64,000 nucleotides of DNA, taken from assembly GCA_024233305.1 (NCBI GenBank), contig JACKPV010000025.1:248001-312000 (forward strand), given 5' to 3'. Below are positions 59,717 to 64,000 of this stretch, piece by piece. A model generated the notes under the pieces. That model made no database searches. It was given only the letters and a program-made list of their open reading frames with translations, and was not told the origin of the DNA. The stretch is from Verrucomicrobiales bacterium (GTDB lineage: Bacteria > Verrucomicrobiota > Verrucomicrobiia > Limisphaerales > J093). Each line of letters starts with the position of its first letter. Within the stretch, counting starts at the first letter, position 1. Both the position numbers and the translations under genes were made by a program.

Positions 59717-60032
59717 TCCCACCGCCAGTCGGACGTGAATCTTCGGGCCGTGCGGTCAGAGTGAAACGTCGCGGTGTTTTCCCGCTCCGAACGCCTCATC
59801 CGCTCGGATGCGCCGAAAAGCGGCGTCGAGGCCGCCGCACTCCAAAAGGCCCGCCTCCTACACGACGCGAGACTGACGAATGGGGCGCCACTCCGAAGGC
59901 AGAAGCGCCGTCTCGCCTGGCACAGCAATCCGGGGGCGTCCTCCTCACCAAGGCGGTCAGGAAGTCAGAATGACCGCTTGAGAATGCACCCGCAGCACGC
60001 GGGTCTTCCGGTTCGGACGAACCTGCACCGGG
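59717..60032. other. Gap between small lipoprotein gene and hflC
   Basis: About 316 bases between convergent genes with no credible ORF. No clear terminator with T-tract; short GC hairpins only. Confidence 0.4.
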
Positions 60033-61007
60033 TCACGGCGCCGCCGCGGGGCTCTCCACCGTCTTGAGATACTTGAAGAACTCGCTGTCGGTGGTGAGGA
60101 TCAGCGTGGTGTCGTTGGTCAGGGCGCCTTTGTAGGTTTCCAGCGTTTGCAGGAAATCATAGAAGGCGGCGGCTGCCGGGCTCTGGTTGTAAGCCGCGGC
60201 ATAGATTTCGGTGGCTTTCGCGTCCGCGTCGCCCCGGATCTCCTGGACTTTGCGGTAGGCCTCGGACTCGATCTGCTGAAGGTCCTTTTGCTTCTGGCCG
60301 AGGATCTTCGCCGCCTCGCCCTCGCCTTCGGACCGGAACCGCTCAGCAATCTGCTGCCGTTCGCTGGTCATCCGGTCGTAAATGCGCTGCTGCACGCTCG
60401 GGTTGTAATTGATGCGCTTAAACTGGACATCAAGCAGTTCGAGACCGACCTCGGCAATCTTCGGTCCGGCACTCTCGAAGATCTCCTTCTCGACCAGCGT
60501 GCGTCCCTTGCGGATCGGATAAAGCTGCCCGACGCTGCCCCGGGCGCTTTCGAGCACTTCATCGACAACCGGCTCGCGGTCCTTGGTCGTGCGGATCACC
60601 TCGATCAACTCGTGCCGCGCGATGGCGTTGCGGATTTCACTGCCGAGGATGTCATCGAGCCGCGAAAGGGCACTGCGTTCGTCGCGCAACCGCAGGAAGT
60701 ACTGCTTGGCGTCCTTGATGCGCCACCGGCCGAAGGCGTCCACGACGATGTAGGTCTTGTCCTTGGTGGGCATCTCATTGGGACGCCCGTCCCAGCGCAT
60801 GACGCGCTTTTCGATGCGGCTGGCCTCCTGGATGACCGGGATTTTGAAATGCAAACCGGCGTTGGTAACCGCGTTGCCGACGGGCTTGCCGAACTGGGTC
60901 AGGATAACCTGTTCGGTCTCGTCCACGGTGTAGGCGGCGCTGACGCCGATGATCAGGACGACGAGTCCGACAACCCCGACGGCAATGAGCTGACTGAGGG
61001 ATTTCAT
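60033..61007 (-). CDS. hflC: SPFH/band 7 protease modulator HflC
   Basis: 324 residues from ATG 61007 (MKSLSQLIAVGVVGLVVLII). One N-terminal membrane helix, then the band 7 domain (TVDETEQVILTQFGKPVGNA, LHFKIPVIQEASRIEKRVMR) and a long helical region (RMTSERQQIAERFRSEGEGE, AAKILGQKQKDLQQIESEAY). With HflK it forms a large membrane cage that controls FtsH. hflK lies upstream with eight bases between. Confidence 0.93.
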   Translation of the reverse strand: MKSLSQLIAVGVVGLVVLIIGVSAAYTVDETEQVILTQFGKPVGNAVTNAGLHFKIPVIQEASRIEKRVMRWDGRPNEMPTKDKTYIVVDAFGRWRIKDAKQYFLRLRDERSALSRLDDILGSEIRNAIARHELIEVIRTTKDREPVVDEVLESARGSVGQLYPIRKGRTLVEKEIFESAGPKIAEVGLELLDVQFKRINYNPSVQQRIYDRMTSERQQIAERFRSEGEGEAAKILGQKQKDLQQIESEAYRKVQEIRGDADAKATEIYAAAYNQSPAAAAFYDFLQTLETYKGALTNDTTLILTTDSEFFKYLKTVESPAAAP

Positions 61008-61015
61008 GAACGGGG

Positions 61016-61978
61016 CTATTTCTGGTTGAGCTGCAGCAGGGGCAACACCGAGGTGGCGTCCTGGTCGATCACGATCTTGCCGCCCAGGGTCGGGAGCACG
61101 TCGCGCATGGTTTCGAGATAAAGCCGCCGCCGGGTGACATCCGGGGCCTTCGAGTATTCGGTGAACAGGGCGTTGAACCGGGCGGCGTCGCCCTCCGCCT
61201 CGTTGATGCGTTTGATGGCGTAACCCTCGGCGGTGCTGATCTTCTCCTCGGCCTCGCCGCGGGCCCGGGGGACCACCTTGTTGTATTCGCCATTGGCCAC
61301 GTTGATGGCCTTCTCGCGTTCCTGCTGCGCCTGGTTGACCTCGTTGAAGGAGGGTTGAACGGGCGGCGGCGGATTCACATTCTTGAGCTGCAACTGGTCG
61401 ATGGTGATGCCGAGCTGGTAGCGCTTCACCACCGCATCCAGCCGCACGAGCGCCTCGCTCTCGATCTCCTGCCGGCCGACGGTGATCACCTCGTCCACCG
61501 TGCGATCCCCGACCACCTCGCGCATCACCGACTCGGACAGGTCGCGCAACGTCTCGGCGGGATCGCGGAAGTTGAACAGGTAGGCCCGCGGATCGGTGAT
61601 GCGGAACTGGATGATCCACTCGACGGTGGCGGCGTTGAGATCGCCGGTGACCATGTTGCGCTCGAATTCCTGCTCGCTGCGGGAACCGGCATACTGCGTG
61701 GGGTTGGTGGCCCCGTTGGTGGCGAAGCCGAACTCCTGCTTCAACTGCCGACGCACCGGCACCATCGCCACCCGGTCGATGCCGAACGGCAGTTTGAACC
61801 GCAACCCCGGATCCACCGTGTGGGCGTACCGCCCGAAGCGCAGCACAACGCCCTGAAACTCCGCCTGGACGGTGTAGACCATCGACCGGGCGCCGATGAG
61901 CAGTATGAGCACCGCCAGCGCGATCAGCACGAACCGGAGCTTGACGGTGTAGAAGGTGTTGCCGACACGGATCACCAT
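61016..61978 (-). CDS. hflK: SPFH/band 7 protease modulator HflK
   Basis: 320 residues from ATG 61978. N-terminal anchor LRFVLIALAVLILLIGARSM, then the band 7 domain (YTVQAEFQGVVLRFGRYAHT, LRFKLPFGIDRVAMVPVRRQ). The helical part contains RYQLGITIDQLQLKNVNPPP and QAQQEREKAINVANGEYNKV, typical of HflK. It heads the hflK-hflC pair. Unlike E. coli HflK it lacks a long Gly-rich N-terminus. The pair starts divergently from the AsmA-like gene. Confidence 0.92.
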   Translation of the reverse strand: MVIRVGNTFYTVKLRFVLIALAVLILLIGARSMVYTVQAEFQGVVLRFGRYAHTVDPGLRFKLPFGIDRVAMVPVRRQLKQEFGFATNGATNPTQYAGSRSEQEFERNMVTGDLNAATVEWIIQFRITDPRAYLFNFRDPAETLRDLSESVMREVVGDRTVDEVITVGRQEIESEALVRLDAVVKRYQLGITIDQLQLKNVNPPPPVQPSFNEVNQAQQEREKAINVANGEYNKVVPRARGEAEEKISTAEGYAIKRINEAEGDAARFNALFTEYSKAPDVTRRRLYLETMRDVLPTLGGKIVIDQDATSVLPLLQLNQK

Positions 61979-62300
61979 GACCCGGCAACCATGACAGACC
62001 CCGCCCGGCGCGTCAAACCGGGTTCCGACCGCCGCCGTTCCGATCGCGCGTCCGGGCCCTGTTCAAAGCCGGCCGAATCGGCGCAGGATTCCCTCCGTCT
62101 CCGCCCGCCCGGCCGGGGATTCCGATTCCGTGATGCGGGCCGGTTTGGTTTTGCTCCGCGGCGCATCTTGGGATACAGGTTTGGATCATGCGGCGCGCCC
62201 GTGGACGAGCCGGCTTGGTGGCAGGGTCTCAATCCCCCGTCCCGTCGGAGGGGTGGTCAACGTCCGAAGCCGGCTCCCGTGGGCGCGACAGGTTCAGGTT
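61979..62300. other. Divergent regulatory region between hflK and the AsmA-like gene
   Basis: About 322 bases without a gene. Promoters for both directions are expected, but no clear boxes were found. Confidence 0.4.
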
Positions 62301-64000
62301 ATGGCACAACAGAATTTCACCCCGGTCCGGCCCAAACGACGCCGGGCCCTTCGCTGGCCCGCCATCCTCGGCGCGCCCGTCATCCTGGTTCTCGGCGGCG
62401 GCTACCTCCTGCTGACCAGCAACGCCTTCCTCAAAGGCGTCGTGCTCCCCCGGATCGGCGCGTCACTGAACTCGGAAATCTCGGCCGGAGAAATCCGGCT
62501 GCGTCCCTTCTCCGGGGCCGTGGTACGCGAGTTGAAGGTGGTTCCCCGAGGACAGCCGGAGCTGTTCCGGGTCCAGGAGGCACGCCTGCGCTACTCGTTG
62601 ACACGCATCCTTCGCGGCCGGTTCGAGGTCGACGAAATCTGGCTGGACGGTCCGCGCATTTCGATCACCCGCGCCGCGGACGGCGCGAGCAACCTCGACC
62701 CGATTATCGCGGCGACGGGCACCCCCGAACCCTCGGCGGAACCGGCGGGCGACCCCGTCAAGTTCCGGCTCGCGAAACTCGAGGTCCGCAATGCCGTGCT
62801 CAGCTATGCCGAAACGACCGCCGCGGAAGAGTCCATCCGGACCGAACTCGGCATCGCACACTGGCAACTGACCGACCTGGGCAACAGCGCAAAGGCCAGC
62901 ACCGACCTTGAGGCCACCCTCCACGTCCAGGCCACGCGATCAGCCGGATCGGACGCGTTGAACGCCAACCTGAAGGGCGCGTTCCAGATCGCCCTGAACG
63001 AGGCGCTGCTGCCGGAGAACGTGCAGGGCAGCCTGACCTTCGAGGTTCCCTCGGCCAGCGGCGCCTTCGCCGAAGCCGCCCGCCTGGCAGCGGAACTCAA
63101 GCTCGACCTCGCCCCCCAATCGCTCAAGGAAGGCACCCTCACCTTCGCGCGCGCCGGCGCGCCGTTGGGTCAGGTGACGGTGAATGGCCCCCTCGACCTC
63201 GCCGGTCCGGAGGGCGCCTTGCACTACACCGTGACCGGGATCGGCCCCGCGGTGCTCGGCCTCGTCGGTGGCCGGTTCGGCCTGGGCTTCAGCGAAACCC
63301 GGATCGCGGCGGACGGCGATATCCAAATCGAGCGTCAGGCCCAACGCATCCAGTTCACCAGCAACGTCCGGGCCGACCGGTTCAGCGTGACGATGGGCGG
63401 CCCGACGACGCCCCCGCTGGACGCCACGTTGACGCAGGATCTCGCGGTGGACCTCGCCCGGCAAAGCGCGACGCTGAACCGGTTGGAGGTCGCGGTGCAG
63501 CAGGCCGGGCAACCCCGGTTGACCGCCGCCCTGAACCGACCCATGACGATCGCCTGGAGTGAAGCGGGCGGCGGCTTCGAGGAATCCAGCCTCGAAATGA
63601 AGCTGTCCGACCTGGCGCTGGAGGACTGGCGCCCGCTCCTCGGCCCGGAGATCCGCCAGGGCACGCTGGCCGGCGACCTGAAAGTCGATGTCGCCGACGG
63701 TGGCAAAATCGTCCGATTCGGCCTCGACTCACGACTGACAGGCTTCACGGCGGATTACGGGAGCGCAAAGATCGACGCGTTCGAGGCGGCCCTCGCCGGC
63801 ACGGGAGGCATGACCAACCTCGTCATCGGCCTGAGCCGAATGCAGCTCTCCGTTCCCCCGACCGACCGCGCGGAAAACCGGCTCTGGCTGGACGGTAGTG
63901 TGGACGCCCGGGATTCAGCGGCGATCGGTGGCCACCTGTCGCTTGAAGCGAAGTCCCTTGATCTGACTCCTTACCTCGCTTGGTTCGAGACCACAAACCA
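62301..64000 (+). CDS. AsmA-family envelope protein, C-terminus outside window
   Basis: 566 residues visible from ATG 62301 (MAQQNFTPVRPKRRRALRWP); the frame is open to the window end. A basic N-terminus and one membrane helix (ILGAPVILVLGGGYLLLTSN) are followed by AsmA-type repeats: ISAGEIRLRPFSGAVVRELK, LRYSLTRILRGRFEVDEIWL, LAKLEVRNAVLSYAET. Proteins of this class span the periplasm as long beta-grooves and are tied to lipid transport or outer-membrane assembly. The visible part is one continuous frame with no stop. Confidence 0.8.
   Translation, partial: MAQQNFTPVRPKRRRALRWPAILGAPVILVLGGGYLLLTSNAFLKGVVLPRIGASLNSEISAGEIRLRPFSGAVVRELKVVPRGQPELFRVQEARLRYSLTRILRGRFEVDEIWLDGPRISITRAADGASNLDPIIAATGTPEPSAEPAGDPVKFRLAKLEVRNAVLSYAETTAAEESIRTELGIAHWQLTDLGNSAKASTDLEATLHVQATRSAGSDALNANLKGAFQIALNEALLPENVQGSLTFEVPSASGAFAEAARLAAELKLDLAPQSLKEGTLTFARAGAPLGQVTVNGPLDLAGPEGALHYTVTGIGPAVLGLVGGRFGLGFSETRIAADGDIQIERQAQRIQFTSNVRADRFSVTMGGPTTPPLDATLTQDLAVDLARQSATLNRLEVAVQQAGQPRLTAALNRPMTIAWSEAGGGFEESSLEMKLSDLALEDWRPLLGPEIRQGTLAGDLKVDVADGGKIVRFGLDSRLTGFTADYGSAKIDAFEAALAGTGGMTNLVIGLSRMQLSVPPTDRAENRLWLDGSVDARDSAAIGGHLSLEAKSLDLTPYLAWFETTN

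Overview
The window is about 64 kb of high-GC bacterial chromosome. Its gene families point to the Verrucomicrobiota, probably the Limisphaerales/Pedosphaera side. Markers are a pseudopilin with the H-X9-DG motif, an adjacent DUF1501 + PSD1/DUF1549/DUF1553 gene pair, a CRTAC1-type (FG-GAP + ASPIC/UnbV) giant secreted protein, an orphan PEP-CTERM protein, and several secreted proteins with the C-terminal beta-sandwich common in this group. Shine-Dalgarno motifs are almost absent before the start codons. The lineage is inferred from gene families only.

Layout. 1-7 kb: 3' part of a PQQ glucose dehydrogenase gene, a carB coding only the N-terminal half of carbamoyl-phosphate synthase, a large secreted protein and a pseudopilin. 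7-15 kb: DUF1501/PSD1 pair, PHP histidinol-phosphatase, MFS transporter, and a double-domain nucleoside diphosphate kinase. 15-24.4 kb: nitrilase-family hydrolase + ferrochelatase, a four-helix-bundle gene framed by inverted GGATTA hexamer arrays, gltD, ilvN behind a valine-rich leader peptide and attenuator, an FKBP isomerase and guaA. 24.5-27.5 kb: PEP-CTERM protein, GGQ ribosome-rescue protein, glpK. 27.7-33.7 kb: an accessory island between tRNA-Asn and tRNA-fMet. It holds a tyrosine recombinase at each end, toxin-antitoxin genes in various states of decay and a Toprim protein. 33.8-48 kb: secreted metallophosphoesterase, AsmA-like protein, ROK regulator, RND efflux pair, Gfo/Idh/MocA oxidoreductase, a helical protein + lipoprotein pair, and a GT2 glycosyltransferase. 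48-64 kb: glnK-amtB with a sigma-54-like promoter, CRTAC1 protein, a secreted protein made of five ~205-residue repeats, fabI, a URO-D/MtaA-type protein, hflK-hflC and the start of a large AsmA-family gene.

Two dispersed non-coding repeat families run through the window. Family 1 (~195 bp) is a nested inverted repeat with tips reading TGAGCCGTATCGATTCA or close to it. It has four full copies, one internally deleted copy, and one copy whose interior is replaced. At several places its tip supplies or overlaps the stop codon of a flanking gene. Family 2 (~110 bp, four copies) often sits next to family 1. Short open reading frames inside these repeats look like conserved proteins but are not.

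Functional themes: nitrogen assimilation and its regulation (gltD, glnK-amtB, split carB, guaA), branched-chain amino-acid control (leader + ilvN), haem synthesis (hemH), membrane quality control (hflKC), fatty-acid synthesis (fabI), envelope export and sorting (RND pump, AsmA, PEP-CTERM, pseudopilin), and one mobile region.
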